A stretch of 64,000 nt of DNA, taken from Hyphomicrobiales bacterium. Its GTDB lineage: Bacteria; Pseudomonadota; Alphaproteobacteria; Rhizobiales; Rhizobiaceae. Positions 29,121-38,385 of this stretch are shown here, in pieces. The position numbers and the translations under genes are program-made. Within the stretch, counting starts at the first letter, position 1. Each line of letters starts with the position of its first letter. The DNA lies in NCBI GenBank assembly GCA_900467185.1, contig UBPA01000016.1, forward strand, positions 406 to 64,405, given 5' to 3'. Below the pieces are notes generated by a model, which was given only the letters and a program-made list of their open reading frames with translations, made no database searches and was not told the origin of the DNA.

Positions 29121-30956
29121 ATGACCGACACCATTCGCCTGACCGCGGCACAAGCCATGTTCCGCTGGCTTTCCGTGCAGATGACCGAGGACGGGAACCG
29201 CTTTATCGAAGGGGTCTGGGCGATCTTCGGACACGGCAACGTCGCGGGTATCGGCGAGGCCCTGCATGGCATCGGCGCGAAGCTGCCGACATGGCGCGGA
29301 CAGAACGAGCAGACGATGGCGCATGCGGCCATCGCCTATGCCAAGACGAAGCGCCGTCGGAAAGCCATGGCGGTGACGTCGTCCATCGGTCCCGGCTCGA
29401 CCAATCTCGTGACGGCCGCAGCCTTGGCCCATGTAAACCGTTTGCCGGTCCTCTTCATTCCCGGAGACGTCTTTGCCAATCGCCGGCCGGATCCGGTTCT
29501 CCAACAGATCGAGGATTTCGACGACGGCACGATGAGCGTCACCGACTGCTTCCGTCCGGTCAGCCGCTATTTCGACCGGATCACCCGGCCCGAGCATCTT
29601 CTGACCGCACTGCCGCGCGCCCTTCAGGTGATGACGGACCCCGCCACCTGCGGTCCCGTCACGCTGGCCTTCTGCCAGGATGTTCAGGCGGAGGCCTACG
29701 ACTATCCTCTGTCCTTCTTCGACACGAAGACATGGCGCATCCGGCGCCCGGAGCCCGACCTGCGGGAGGTCGAGGAGGTGGTGGCGGCGCTGAAGGGAGC
29801 TGAGACCCCGGTGATCGTCGCTGGTGGCGGCGTGCTCTATTCGAGTGCCGACGCAGACCTTCTGGCCTTTGCCCGAAAGCACAACATCCCCGTCGTCGAG
29901 ACGCAGGCGGGCAAAGGGGCGATCGACTGGCAGGAGAAGCTCAACTTCGGTTCGCCGGGGGTAACAGGCACGGACTGCGGCAACGCGATCGCGGCGAAGG
30001 CCGACCTCATTCTGGGTGTCGGAACGCGCTTTCAGGATTTCACGACGGGAAGCTGGGCCATCTTCGGCAAGGCAAACCGCAAGCTCGTGTCCATCAACCT
30101 CACCGGCTACGATGCGGCCAAGCATGGCGCGATCCCGCTGGTCTCCGACGCGAAAGTGGCGCTGGAGCGGATTTCGAAGGGCCTCGGCGACCATCGCTTC
30201 GCCGATCCGGATTTCGCAGCGCGTGACGCCTGGTTTAAGGCGACGGACCAGGTGACGGCGGCACCGGAGCCTGAGAGCGTGAATGTCTTGCCCTCGGATG
30301 CCCAGGTCATCGGGGCGGTGCAGCGGGCTGCCGGGCCACAGACGGTTGCCATGTGCGCGGCCGGCACCATGCCGGGCGCCTTGCAGATCCTGTGGCGGTC
30401 CGCAGCGGGCGGCTACCATATGGAGTACGGCTTTTCCTGCATGGGCTACGAGGTAGCGGGCGCGTTCGGCATCAAGCTGGCAGCGCCGGAAAAGGAGGTC
30501 GTCTGCTTCGTCGGCGACGGCTCCTACATGATGGCAAATTCCGAACTGGCAACCGCCGTCATGATGCGCGTCCCCTTCACGATCGTGCTCACCGACAACC
30601 GCGGTTACGGCTGCATCAACCGGCTTCAGCAGGAGTGCGGCGGTGCCGAGTTCAACAACATGTATAAGGACAGCAACATCGAGGTGCAGCCCGAGATCGA
30701 CTTCGTGGCGCATGCCGGCTCGATGGGCGCACATGCGGTCAAGGTCGATGGCATCGCTGCCCTTGAGAGCGAGATCGTGCTGGCGCGGGATCGCCAGATC
30801 CCCACCGTGATCGTCATCGATACGGAAGCGGAAACCGGTCCGGGCATCGGCGGCGCTTGGTGGGATGTCGCCGTTCCCGCGGTCGGCGATACGTACAAGC
30901 TCAGGCAGGCCCGCGCCCACTACGAGGCCAACACCGCCCGCCAGCGCATCAACTAA
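29121..30956 (+). CDS. iolD: 3D-(3,5/4)-trihydroxycyclohexane-1,2-dione hydrolase
   Basis: A 611-residue thiamine-diphosphate enzyme that opens the inositol ring after IolE. ATG 29121 is one base after the iolC stop, with AGGGAGGA before it; the frame extends further back inside iolC. The conserved Glu of the cofactor site lies in RGQNEQTMAHAAIAYAK. The ThDP/Mg motif is FVGDGSYMMANSELATAV with TDNRGYGCINRLQ. Length and order of the three domains match IolD. The overlap-level spacing implies strict coupling with iolC. Confidence 0.95.
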   Translation: MTDTIRLTAAQAMFRWLSVQMTEDGNRFIEGVWAIFGHGNVAGIGEALHGIGAKLPTWRGQNEQTMAHAAIAYAKTKRRRKAMAVTSSIGPGSTNLVTAAALAHVNRLPVLFIPGDVFANRRPDPVLQQIEDFDDGTMSVTDCFRPVSRYFDRITRPEHLLTALPRALQVMTDPATCGPVTLAFCQDVQAEAYDYPLSFFDTKTWRIRRPEPDLREVEEVVAALKGAETPVIVAGGGVLYSSADADLLAFARKHNIPVVETQAGKGAIDWQEKLNFGSPGVTGTDCGNAIAAKADLILGVGTRFQDFTTGSWAIFGKANRKLVSINLTGYDAAKHGAIPLVSDAKVALERISKGLGDHRFADPDFAARDAWFKATDQVTAAPEPESVNVLPSDAQVIGAVQRAAGPQTVAMCAAGTMPGALQILWRSAAGGYHMEYGFSCMGYEVAGAFGIKLAAPEKEVVCFVGDGSYMMANSELATAVMMRVPFTIVLTDNRGYGCINRLQQECGGAEFNNMYKDSNIEVQPEIDFVAHAGSMGAHAVKVDGIAALESEIVLARDRQIPTVIVIDTEAETGPGIGGAWWDVAVPAVGDTYKLRQARAHYEANTARQRIN

Positions 30957-30983
30957 CATTTCGACAGGCCGGAAGGAACGACC

Positions 30984-31901
30984 ATGATACTTTACGGAAC
31001 CAACCCCATTGCCTGGTCGAATGACGACGATCAGACGATCGGCGCGCATCTGACCCTCGAGGACTGCCTGTCGGACTGCCGCAAGATCGGCTTCGATGGC
31101 ATTGAGAAGGGCCACAAGATGCCGAACGAGGGCGGTGCATTGAAGGACGCGCTCGGTGCGTTCGGCCTGCGCTTCGTCGGCGGGTGGCACTCCACCAATC
31201 TCCTCGTCAACGACGTGGAGACCGAGAAGGCAGCGCTGCAGACCTTCATCGACATGACCAAGGCCGCGGGCGGCGACCATATTAATGCCTGCGAATGCTC
31301 CAACACTGTGCATGGCAGCGAGGGCACGCCGGTCAACGACCGACCCATCATGACCGATGCCGAGTGGACACGGTTTTCGCAAGGGTATGAGGCGCTCTCC
31401 CGGCATGCCGCCGATCAGGGCGTCAAGATGGGCTACCACCATCACATGGGCACGATCATCGAGAGCGCCGCCGATATCGATCGCTTCATGAGCATGGCCG
31501 GGCCCCACACGCGGCTTCTCCTCGACACGGGCCATTGCACCTTCGGCGGTGCCGATCCGCAGGAAGTTGCTCGGAAATACATGGACCGCGTTACGCACAT
31601 TCACGCCAAGAACATCCGGCCCGAGATCATGGCGCGCGTTCGCTCCGAAAACCTGTCGTTTCTCGATGGCGTGCGCCTCGGCGTCTTTACCGTGCCGGGT
31701 GATCCGGAAGGCTGCGTCGCCTTCGAGCCTGTCCTGAAGATCGCAGCTCAGCACGGCTATGCCGGTTGGCTCGTCATCGAAGCCGAGCAGGACAGTGCTG
31801 TTCGGGAGCCGTTCCTCTACCAGAACATGGGCCTGAAAGCTCTAAAGGCGATGTCTCGCAACGCGGGGCTCGACACATCCGCCGCAACGGCAGCCGAATA
31901 A
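30984..31901 (+). CDS. iolE: Inosose (2-keto-myo-inositol) dehydratase
   Basis: 305 residues, the usual IolE length. The barrel begins [18 protein letters not shown] and has the metal-site elements [40 protein letters not shown] and [11 protein letters not shown]. It dehydrates 2-keto-myo-inositol to the substrate of IolD. The segment [17 protein letters not shown] is nearly identical to one in the second IolE-like protein at 36321-37235. It sits between iolD and iolB in a tight operon. Confidence 0.95.
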   Translation: MILYGTNPIAWSNDDDQTIGAHLTLEDCLSDCRKIGFDGIEKGHKMPNEGGALKDALGAFGLRFVGGWHSTNLLVNDVETEKAALQTFIDMTKAAGGDHINACECSNTVHGSEGTPVNDRPIMTDAEWTRFSQGYEALSRHAADQGVKMGYHHHMGTIIESAADIDRFMSMAGPHTRLLLDTGHCTFGGADPQEVARKYMDRVTHIHAKNIRPEIMARVRSENLSFLDGVRLGVFTVPGDPEGCVAFEPVLKIAAQHGYAGWLVIEAEQDSAVREPFLYQNMGLKALKAMSRNAGLDTSAATAAE

Positions 31902-31915
31902 GGAGGGCAAGAGCG

Positions 31916-32728
31916 ATGAGCATGCTTCGACGCCGGCCCTTTGGCGGGCACGGCAAGGTCCACGAGATCACGCCGCAATCGGCCGGCTGGCGCTATGTCG
32001 GCTTCAGCCTCTACCGCCTGCGCGCGGGCGACACGATTGGCGAGGCGGCCGGTGCGATGGAGGCCATTCTGGTGATGGTTGAGGGCAAGGCACGATTTCA
32101 GGCGGCGGGCACGGATTGGGGCGAACTCGGCGATCGCATGAACGTCTTCGAGCGCACGCCGCCGCACTGCCTCTATGTGCCGAACAATGAGACGTGGCAG
32201 GCGCAGGCGACCACGGACTGCACCATCGCCGTCTGCCTGGCTCCGGGAAAGGGCGGCCACAAGGCCCACCGCATCGGGCCGGACCGGATCACGCTCACCC
32301 CGCGTGGGGTCGGCGCAAACCAGCGCTTCATCAACAACATCGCGATGGAGGCGGACGATGACTGCGACAGCCTGCTGGTGACCGAAGTCTTCACGCCCGC
32401 CGGCAACTGGTCGTCCTATCCAAGTCATCGGCATGACGAGGACGATTTTCCGCGGATCACCTATCTGGAGGAGACCTATTACCACAGGCTCAATCCTGAC
32501 CAGGGTTTTGGCGTCCAGCGGGTCTACACGGAGGATGGCGCGCTGGACGAGACGATCGCCGTGACGTCGCACGATGTCGTCCTCGTGCCGCGCGGCCATC
32601 ATCCCTGCGGCGCGCCCTATGGCTTCGAAATGTACTATCTCAACGTCATGGCAGGTCCGTTGCGGAACTGGCGTTTCGTGCCTGACCCGGCCGTCCAGTG
32701 GATTATCGATCGCGACACCAAGGCGTAA
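31916..32728 (+). CDS. iolB: 5-deoxy-glucuronate isomerase
   Basis: ATG 31916 after AGGAGGGCAAGAGCG gives MSMLRRRPFGGHGKVHEIT and 270 residues. The tandem-cupin IolB signature is present: YPSHRHDEDDFPRITYLEE with HxH and Glu ligands, then DVVLVPRGHHPCGAPYGFEM. It converts 5-deoxy-D-glucuronate to 5-dehydro-2-deoxygluconate, the IolC substrate. The gene follows iolE by 14 bp. The reading extends upstream inside iolE but without a better ribosome site. Confidence 0.95.
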   Translation: MSMLRRRPFGGHGKVHEITPQSAGWRYVGFSLYRLRAGDTIGEAAGAMEAILVMVEGKARFQAAGTDWGELGDRMNVFERTPPHCLYVPNNETWQAQATTDCTIAVCLAPGKGGHKAHRIGPDRITLTPRGVGANQRFINNIAMEADDDCDSLLVTEVFTPAGNWSSYPSHRHDEDDFPRITYLEETYYHRLNPDQGFGVQRVYTEDGALDETIAVTSHDVVLVPRGHHPCGAPYGFEMYYLNVMAGPLRNWRFVPDPAVQWIIDRDTKA

Positions 32729-32749
32729 CCGCTGCCGAAAGGACGTATC

Positions 32750-33139
32750 ATGCCGCTGATCAAGCTGCACATTCGCAAGGGCCGGTTGGAGGCCGACATC
32801 ACACGGCTTCTCGACACGGTGCATGCGGTCATGCTGGGCGCCTTTCATGTGCCGGAGCGGGATCGCTACCAGATCGTGTTCGAACACGAAGACACGCATT
32901 TTCGCGCGCTGGACACAGGCCTCGGCTTCACGCGGACGGATCGTTTCGTCCTGATCGAAGTCGTCTCGCGGCCGAGGCCGAGATCCGAAAAGCTCGCATT
33001 CTACCAGGGCCTTGGTGGTCAGTTGTCTGAAAGGTGCGGCATTCCGGCATCCGATCTCATGGTGTCTTTCGTTGAGAACAGTGACGAGGATTGGTCGTTC
33101 GGCGCGGGTGTCGCTCAATTCGTGACGGGTGATCTATGA
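32750..33139 (+). CDS. Tautomerase-superfamily protein
   Basis: 129 residues beginning MPLIKLHIRKG, so Pro1 would be exposed after methionine removal, the catalytic residue of 4-oxalocrotonate tautomerase/MIF-like enzymes. Two repeats of the beta-alpha-beta unit can be made out (PLIKLHIRKGRLEADITRLL and DRFVLIEVVSRPRPRSEKLA). The 129-residue form matches the tautomerase subfamily with two fused units. In this operon it may interconvert enol and keto forms of an inositol intermediate. It overlaps the downstream regulator gene by 4 bp (ATGA). Confidence 0.8.
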   Translation: MPLIKLHIRKGRLEADITRLLDTVHAVMLGAFHVPERDRYQIVFEHEDTHFRALDTGLGFTRTDRFVLIEVVSRPRPRSEKLAFYQGLGGQLSERCGIPASDLMVSFVENSDEDWSFGAGVAQFVTGDL

Positions 33140-34041
33140 CTGGTTGCCTGGACCCCGTCCCGCGAGGTCGTCGGGCGTCTGCCTCCGCACGTTCGTTTCG
33201 GACATCTCTATTGGGTGACGGGGACCACCGTCCGCCGGATCTCGATACGCTGAAAGCCGTGATGCTGGCGCGGCACGCAGACTTTCCCAAGCGGATCGCA
33301 ACGATCGCGCACTTTGCCCTTGACCATCCTGATGACATCGCGTTCGGCACCGTCGCATCGATTGCAAAAGCTGCGCAGGTTTCGCCGTCGGCGCTCGTCC
33401 GCTTTGGGCAGTTCTTCGGATATAGCGGGTTCAGCGATCTTCAGTCGGTGTTCCAGCAGGCGGGACGCACGAGAATTGTTGCCAAAGCCGCATCTGATGT
33501 CGCATTGAAGGTTGGCCCCGCCTGCGGCCACTGGAATGCCATTCACGAGACGGTCGAGACTGGCCGCATGTCGATCGACGTGATGTGTGAGACCATCCCG
33601 CTTGCCGATATGAGGGCTGCGTCGGACATGCTGTCGATGGCGGATAGCATCTTCATTCTCGCAGGCAAAGACGCTCTGCCGTTCGCGAGCTTCTTCCACC
33701 TGCGTCTTGTCGAGATGAGCATCCGAGCGATTCTGCTGACCGACATGGCCTCCGCAACCGATATCCTCGCTCTTGCAAGACGCGGAGATGCGGCCGTCGT
33801 CCTGGAGACGGCCCCGGTCAGCAGCGCGCTCGCCGCTCATGTCGTGACCATCAAAGAGCTGCAGATGCCGATTGTCTGCATGACCGACATGCCGTTATCG
33901 TCCACGGCAGCACTCGCCAGCGTTCGTTTCGATCTCGCCGGTGCCGGCAGAGACGCCTTGTCACGCGTGACTGCAGGCATCGTACTCGGCAACGCCCTGG
34001 CGAACGGCATTCGTGCGTCGTTGCAGACGACCAGCGGGTGA
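33136..34041 (+). CDS. RpiR/MurR-family transcriptional regulator
   Basis: 301 residues starting at ATG 33136, overlapping the tautomerase stop. After a basic tail of about 30 residues comes the HTH_6 domain (FGTVASIAKAAQVSPSALVR, FGQFFGYSGFSDLQ). A SIS sugar-phosphate-binding domain follows (MADSIFILAGKDALPFASFF; LLTDMASATDILALARRGD). Rhizobial IolR repressors belong to this family and respond to inositol intermediates, so autoregulation of the iol operon is likely. Translational coupling to catabolic genes is unusual for a repressor and ties its dose to operon expression. Confidence 0.88.
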   Translation: MTGCLDPVPRGRRASASARSFRTSLLGDGDHRPPDLDTLKAVMLARHADFPKRIATIAHFALDHPDDIAFGTVASIAKAAQVSPSALVRFGQFFGYSGFSDLQSVFQQAGRTRIVAKAASDVALKVGPACGHWNAIHETVETGRMSIDVMCETIPLADMRAASDMLSMADSIFILAGKDALPFASFFHLRLVEMSIRAILLTDMASATDILALARRGDAAVVLETAPVSSALAAHVVTIKELQMPIVCMTDMPLSSTAALASVRFDLAGAGRDALSRVTAGIVLGNALANGIRASLQTTSG

Positions 34042-34048
34042 CGGAGGC

Positions 34049-35095
34049 CTATTCCACCAGCCCTGCCTTCGTGAAGTCGATACCAAGCGCCTGCCGTATG
34101 CCGTCGAGCAGCCGCATGGTGGCAAGCGATGCCTCGGCCGGTCGGCACGCGGTCTCCAATTTTCCTTCCGCAAGAGCCCAGGCGATCTCTGCGGCCTCAT
34201 GGAAAAGCCCCTCGAAATGCGCGCCTCTCGGCTCTTCGTAGCGGAGGCGGCGGGTGCCATCGAGGGACCAGACCTCGAAGCTGCCCGGCAGGTGAAACTC
34301 CGTCTCGAACCGGATCGTGCCTCTGCTGCCTATGGTCGCCGCGTTCGTCGGGCTGAAACCGTAAGGCGAGGTCGACATGGTGCCGAGAGCGCCGCGCGTA
34401 TTGGAGACGACGACGGAGAGTTGTCCGTTGACACCGGTCGGGTCTGGCGTGGCGAGGCCGACGATGCGCTCGGGCGTGCCCAGAAGCTTGGCGAGAAGCG
34501 AGACGGGATATGTCCCGAGATCGAGAAGGGGCCCGCCTGCAAGCGTCGCGTCGAAGATCCGATGCTCGCGCGGCAGGTACTCGCCATAGTCCGTGTAGAC
34601 GGACAGGATGTCGCCGATGACGCCGGCATCGAGCACTTGGCTGATCACGTCGAATTTCGGGAGGAAGTAGGTCCAGAGAGCCTCGGCGAAGAACACACCC
34701 TTCTCCCGCGCGGCCGCCACCATGTCCGCTGCCTGTGCGTGATTGAGAGCCACCGGCTTCTCGACGAGGACATGCTTTCCTGCCGCAATCGCCAACATCG
34801 CGTGCTCATGGTGCAGGTTGTGGGGTGTCGCGACATAAATGATGTCGATATCGTCGGCAGCAACGAGCGCTTCATAACTGCCGTAAGCGCGAGGAACCTG
34901 CCAGGTCGCCGCAAACCTTTCGGCGGCTTCAGGCGATCGGGAGCCGACCGCCGCGATCGTCTGGCGCGTATGTGCCTGAACCGACTCCACGAACTTTGCG
35001 GCGATCCATCCCGAGCCGAGAATACCCCAGCGAAGCGGGGGTGCCTCCATCGGCGGCCGGGTCCGGGGCAGGGGCAGTGTTTCTGGGAAAGACAT
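34049..35095 (-). CDS. Gfo/Idh/MocA-family oxidoreductase
   Basis: 348 residues. After a Pro-rich leader the Rossmann motif LRWGILGSGWIAAKFVESV appears, then HVLVEKPVALNHAQ and the C-terminal alpha/beta domain with VFFAEALWTYFLPKF and GGPLLDLGTYPVSLLAKLLG. These resemble the dihydrodiol-dehydrogenase-like branch rather than classical IolG. It is the last gene of the minus-strand operon and ends 7 bp from the convergent RpiR gene. Probably an NAD(P)-dependent dehydrogenase of a cyclitol or sugar; substrate unknown. Confidence 0.85.
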   Translation of the reverse strand: MSFPETLPLPRTRPPMEAPPLRWGILGSGWIAAKFVESVQAHTRQTIAAVGSRSPEAAERFAATWQVPRAYGSYEALVAADDIDIIYVATPHNLHHEHAMLAIAAGKHVLVEKPVALNHAQAADMVAAAREKGVFFAEALWTYFLPKFDVISQVLDAGVIGDILSVYTDYGEYLPREHRIFDATLAGGPLLDLGTYPVSLLAKLLGTPERIVGLATPDPTGVNGQLSVVVSNTRGALGTMSTSPYGFSPTNAATIGSRGTIRFETEFHLPGSFEVWSLDGTRRLRYEEPRGAHFEGLFHEAAEIAWALAEGKLETACRPAEASLATMRLLDGIRQALGIDFTKAGLVE

Positions 35096-35124
35096 GAGGG
35101 CTCCTCCTTCTCGTCAATAGCGCG

Positions 35125-36297
35125 TCAGCCGGCGGTCTTCTGCCAGGACCCGGTCACGACGGAGCGTTCCATCGCGTCGATGATGCGTTCGTTGGCAAGC
35201 CCGAATTCGAAGTTCGGAAAACAGTCCGCGTCGTTGCAGATGCCCTCGATGAGATCGCGGACCTCGATGACCTTGACGTCGAAGTAGCCGAGACCGCCGC
35301 CTGCAAAATCGAACCCGAAGAAGGCGCCGAACTGCGGCACCTGGCTTCCGGCAAGGATGGTCTTGAAACCGCGGTCCGGTTTCGGATCGGTGAAGCGCGA
35401 AATCTTCAGCTCGTTGAAGCGCTCGCCATCCATGATGATCGTGCCCTCGGTGCCGGAAACCTCCCAGTAGATGCCGAAGACCTTGCCGGCAGCGACGCGC
35501 GATGCCTCGATCGTACCGCCCGCACCATTGCTGAAGCGGATCAGCGTCTGGATCTGGTCTTCATTCTCCACAGTCGCGCGGGGCGCATCCGTGTCCGACG
35601 TCGCTCCATAGCCGGAGCCGCTTTGCGGCACGGGCCGCGTTGGAAAGAAAGTCTGCGTCTGCGCGATGACCTGGTCGATATCGCCGACCAGATATTGCGC
35701 CACCGAGATTACATGGCTTCCCAGATCCCCAAGCGCTCCCGAGCCCGCATCCTTGCGTGTGCACCGCCAGGAAAATGGCAGGTCCGGATCGTTGAAGAAG
35801 CCTTGATCGAACCATCCGCGAAACCGCATCAGCGTGCCGATATCGCCGCGGTCGATCATGATTTTGGCGAGCATAGCGGCAGGGGTCTTGATGTTGTTGA
35901 AAGCGACCATGGTCTTCACGCCCTGCCTCCGTGCCGCGTCCGCCATCTCTTCGGCCTGCGCCAGCGTCACAGAGAGCGGTTTTTCGCAATAGACATGCTT
36001 GCCCGCGGCAATGGCGGCGAGCGCCATCTCGTGGTGCATCGCGTTGGGCGAAGTGATGTCGACCACGTCGATGTCGGGATCGGTCACGAGCCTCCGCCAA
36101 TCGCCGGTGCTCCGCTCAAACCCGAAACGGTTGGCGGCATCGGCCGCAAGCTCGCTCGTGACATCGGCGAGCATGCTCAGATGCGGAACCGCCGGCAGAT
36201 CCCGGTACAGCATGGCTGCGCGACGATAGGCGTCGGCATGAGCCTGACCCATGAAGCCGGAGCCGATCAGACCGATATTCAGCGTCTTTTTTGGCAT
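35125..36297 (-). CDS. Gfo/Idh/MocA-family oxidoreductase (390 aa)
   Basis: ATG 36297 is preferred: TTGAGGACA lies about 9 nt upstream and the product begins MPKKTLNIGLIGSGFMGQAH. An in-frame ATG at 36321 overlaps the neighbour's stop but lacks a ribosome site. The NAD motif is GLIGSGFMGQAHADAYRRA, followed by HVYCEKPLSVTLAQAEE and the active-site region GSGALGDLGSHVISVAQYLV. Its length and C-terminal extension place it near myo-/scyllo-inositol or sugar dehydrogenases of catabolic islands. Exact substrate cannot be read from sequence. Confidence 0.86.
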   Translation of the reverse strand: MPKKTLNIGLIGSGFMGQAHADAYRRAAMLYRDLPAVPHLSMLADVTSELAADAANRFGFERSTGDWRRLVTDPDIDVVDITSPNAMHHEMALAAIAAGKHVYCEKPLSVTLAQAEEMADAARRQGVKTMVAFNNIKTPAAMLAKIMIDRGDIGTLMRFRGWFDQGFFNDPDLPFSWRCTRKDAGSGALGDLGSHVISVAQYLVGDIDQVIAQTQTFFPTRPVPQSGSGYGATSDTDAPRATVENEDQIQTLIRFSNGAGGTIEASRVAAGKVFGIYWEVSGTEGTIIMDGERFNELKISRFTDPKPDRGFKTILAGSQVPQFGAFFGFDFAGGGLGYFDVKVIEVRDLIEGICNDADCFPNFEFGLANERIIDAMERSVVTGSWQKTAG

Positions 36298-36320
36298 CGT
36301 CGTTGTCCTCAAGCGGGCCA

Positions 36321-37235
36321 TCAGGCCGAAAATTGCGCAAGGATATGGTGAAAGGCCGAAGTGACGGCCGGCAGGGGCGGCACGATCGCCGGATCCTGCT
36401 CCGCCTCGACCACAAGCCATCCGCGATAGCCGCTCTCCCGGACGAAGCGCGCCAGGGGCATAAAATCGAGACTGCCATCGCCCGGCACCGTGAACATGCC
36501 GCTCCGCACGCCGTCATTAAAGCTCAGGTCACGGGCACGAACCCGGTCAAGAATCGGCGCGCGGACATCCTTCAGGTGAATATGGACAATGCGGTCGCCG
36601 AAGCGTTCGATCATCTGGGTGTAGGCAAAGCCCGCAGCCGCCGCGTGACCTGTGTCCAGGAGAAGCCCGACCGACGGCCCTGCCGCGTCGAAGATCATCG
36701 AAATCTCATCGAACGTTTCAGCGACCATCATGAGATGATGGTGGTAGGCGAGCGTCAGGCCGTACGCATCGGCGAGCTTGGTGCCGAAATCGGTCAATCG
36801 GGACGAATAGGCCGCGACATCCGCTCTCGCGAGATGCCGCCTCCGGGACATCGGCACATCGAGAGGCGCACCGGGCGTCATCATGGCCGTTTCGCCATAG
36901 ACCATGACGGTCGATCCCATGGAACGCAACAGATCCGCATGTGCAGCCACCGCGGTTAGTTCGTCTTCTACGCTGCCTTCGGCGAGTTGACCGGAATGCC
37001 AGCCGGAGGCGAGAGCGAGCCCGCGACTGCCGAGCAAGGGGGTGAGCGCCTGTCTTGTGCGCGGCAGCTTGCGGCCAAGCTCGACCCCTTCGTAGCCGGC
37101 ACGGGCGGCGTCATCGAGACATGTCTCGACCGGGATATCCGCGCCAAGGTCCTCCAGGACATCGTTCGCCCAGGACAAAGGGCTCACGGCGAGGCGGATT
37201 CCGGACGGAAGCGCTGAAAGGTTTTCAGATCTCAT
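36321..37235 (-). CDS. IolE-like inosose dehydratase paralogue / TIM-barrel enzyme
   Basis: 304 residues from the second of two adjacent ATGs, which has GGAG at 6 nt. It shares with IolE at 30984 the metal-site and core segments: LAYHHHLMMVAETFDEIS, LLLDTGHAAAAGF, IVHIHLKDVRAPI, LSFNDGVRSGMFTVPGDG and LVVEAEQDPAIVP. It is clearly a second member of the inosose-dehydratase group, diverged in the substrate region. It could act on another keto-inositol isomer (for example from D-chiro- or scyllo-inositol). It sits between two dehydrogenase genes. Confidence 0.85.
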   Translation of the reverse strand: MRSENLSALPSGIRLAVSPLSWANDVLEDLGADIPVETCLDDAARAGYEGVELGRKLPRTRQALTPLLGSRGLALASGWHSGQLAEGSVEDELTAVAAHADLLRSMGSTVMVYGETAMMTPGAPLDVPMSRRRHLARADVAAYSSRLTDFGTKLADAYGLTLAYHHHLMMVAETFDEISMIFDAAGPSVGLLLDTGHAAAAGFAYTQMIERFGDRIVHIHLKDVRAPILDRVRARDLSFNDGVRSGMFTVPGDGSLDFMPLARFVRESGYRGWLVVEAEQDPAIVPPLPAVTSAFHHILAQFSA

Positions 37236-37287
37236 CATGATCTCCGGTAGGAAGGACTGTGTCAGGGTTGCCACGCGGTGTCGCCGT

Positions 37288-38295
37288 TCAGGGCCTCCAG
37301 TCGGGGCCAATCCGGACGGGCAGGCCTGTGGCGACGGACTTCACCGCTGCTTCCGCGATCCGTTGCGCTTCCAGACCGTCGCGGATCGTCGCCAGCGGTT
37401 TTGTGCCGGTCCGGATCAGGTCGATGAACGCGGACATCTCGGCGCGATAAGCCGTCGAGAAGCGCTCGATGAAATAGTTCATCGGCGGGGAGGCCCTGAA
37501 TCCATCGGCATCGGCGATGAGGACCCCGCGCTGCGGGCGGTTCTCGACATAGAGCACTTCATGGGCACAGAGCGCTTCGAGGCGCTGGTCGTAACCAAAG
37601 GGTGCACGGCGGCAGTCGATCATCTGGACGAAGCGCCCGGATGCGGATGTTAGCGTGACCATGGCCGTATCGATATCGCCGGCTGCGCCGATCTCGGGGT
37701 CGATGAGGCAATTCCCCACGGCGTAGACCGTCACGATCTCCTCACCCAGCAGGTAGCGCGCCATGTCGAAGTCATGGATCGCCTGATCCCTGAACATGCC
37801 GCCGGAACGCTCGACATAGGCGCGGGGCGGCGGCGCGGGATCGCGCGTGTGCATGACGATATGTTCCAGCGGTCCCGCAGTGCCATCCGAAATCCGGTCT
37901 CTCACGAAGCGGAAATCCGGATCGTAGCGGCGCTGGAAGGCCAGCAGGCACGGCACAGCTGAACGCTCCACCGCATCCGTGACCGTCTCGACCGTCGCGA
38001 AATCGAGGCTCACAGGCTTTTCGCAGAAGATGGCCTTGCCGACACGCGCGGCCTCGATCAGCAGAGCGGCATGCGTGTCCGTCGAACTCGCGATGATGAC
38101 ACCATCAATCGACGGATCGGCGAAGACCTGCGCAGCCTCGACGATATCGGCGCCGACTTTCGCCGCAAGCTCCGATCGGGCCTCACTCTCGATGGGATCG
38201 ACAAGATAGCGCACCCGCACCGAGGGCAGGCTTGCGGCGTTCGTCGCATGCACATGCCCGATGCGCCCTGCACCGAAGACGGCGAGATGTATCAT
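37288..38295 (-). CDS. Second inositol 2-dehydrogenase-like enzyme (Gfo/Idh/MocA)
   Basis: 335 residues starting MIHLAVFGAGRIGHVHATNA, with the NAD motif and IFCEKPVSLDFATVE. The active-site block SGGMFRDQAIHDFDMARYLL carries the Asp/His pattern of IolG, and QRRYDPDFRFVRDRI is also IolG-like. It is the first gene of the minus-strand operon and faces a divergent LacI-type gene only 90 bp away. It probably oxidises an inositol isomer distinct from the substrate of the first IolG. Confidence 0.86.
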   Translation of the reverse strand: MIHLAVFGAGRIGHVHATNAASLPSVRVRYLVDPIESEARSELAAKVGADIVEAAQVFADPSIDGVIIASSTDTHAALLIEAARVGKAIFCEKPVSLDFATVETVTDAVERSAVPCLLAFQRRYDPDFRFVRDRISDGTAGPLEHIVMHTRDPAPPPRAYVERSGGMFRDQAIHDFDMARYLLGEEIVTVYAVGNCLIDPEIGAAGDIDTAMVTLTSASGRFVQMIDCRRAPFGYDQRLEALCAHEVLYVENRPQRGVLIADADGFRASPPMNYFIERFSTAYRAEMSAFIDLIRTGTKPLATIRDGLEAQRIAEAAVKSVATGLPVRIGPDWRP

Positions 38296-38385
38296 GACGA
38301 TCCTCCCGATCCACGCGAGACGTTCTCGGCCTCGTTCGTTGTCGTCACTCTAGCGTGGTGCTAATGAGGGGATACGTCGATCTTG

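Noticed and set aside
28995-31754. A 919-codon minus-strand open frame opposite iolD/iolE
   Set aside because: Antisense shadow in high-GC DNA; iolD and iolE on the plus strand have complete catalytic motifs.
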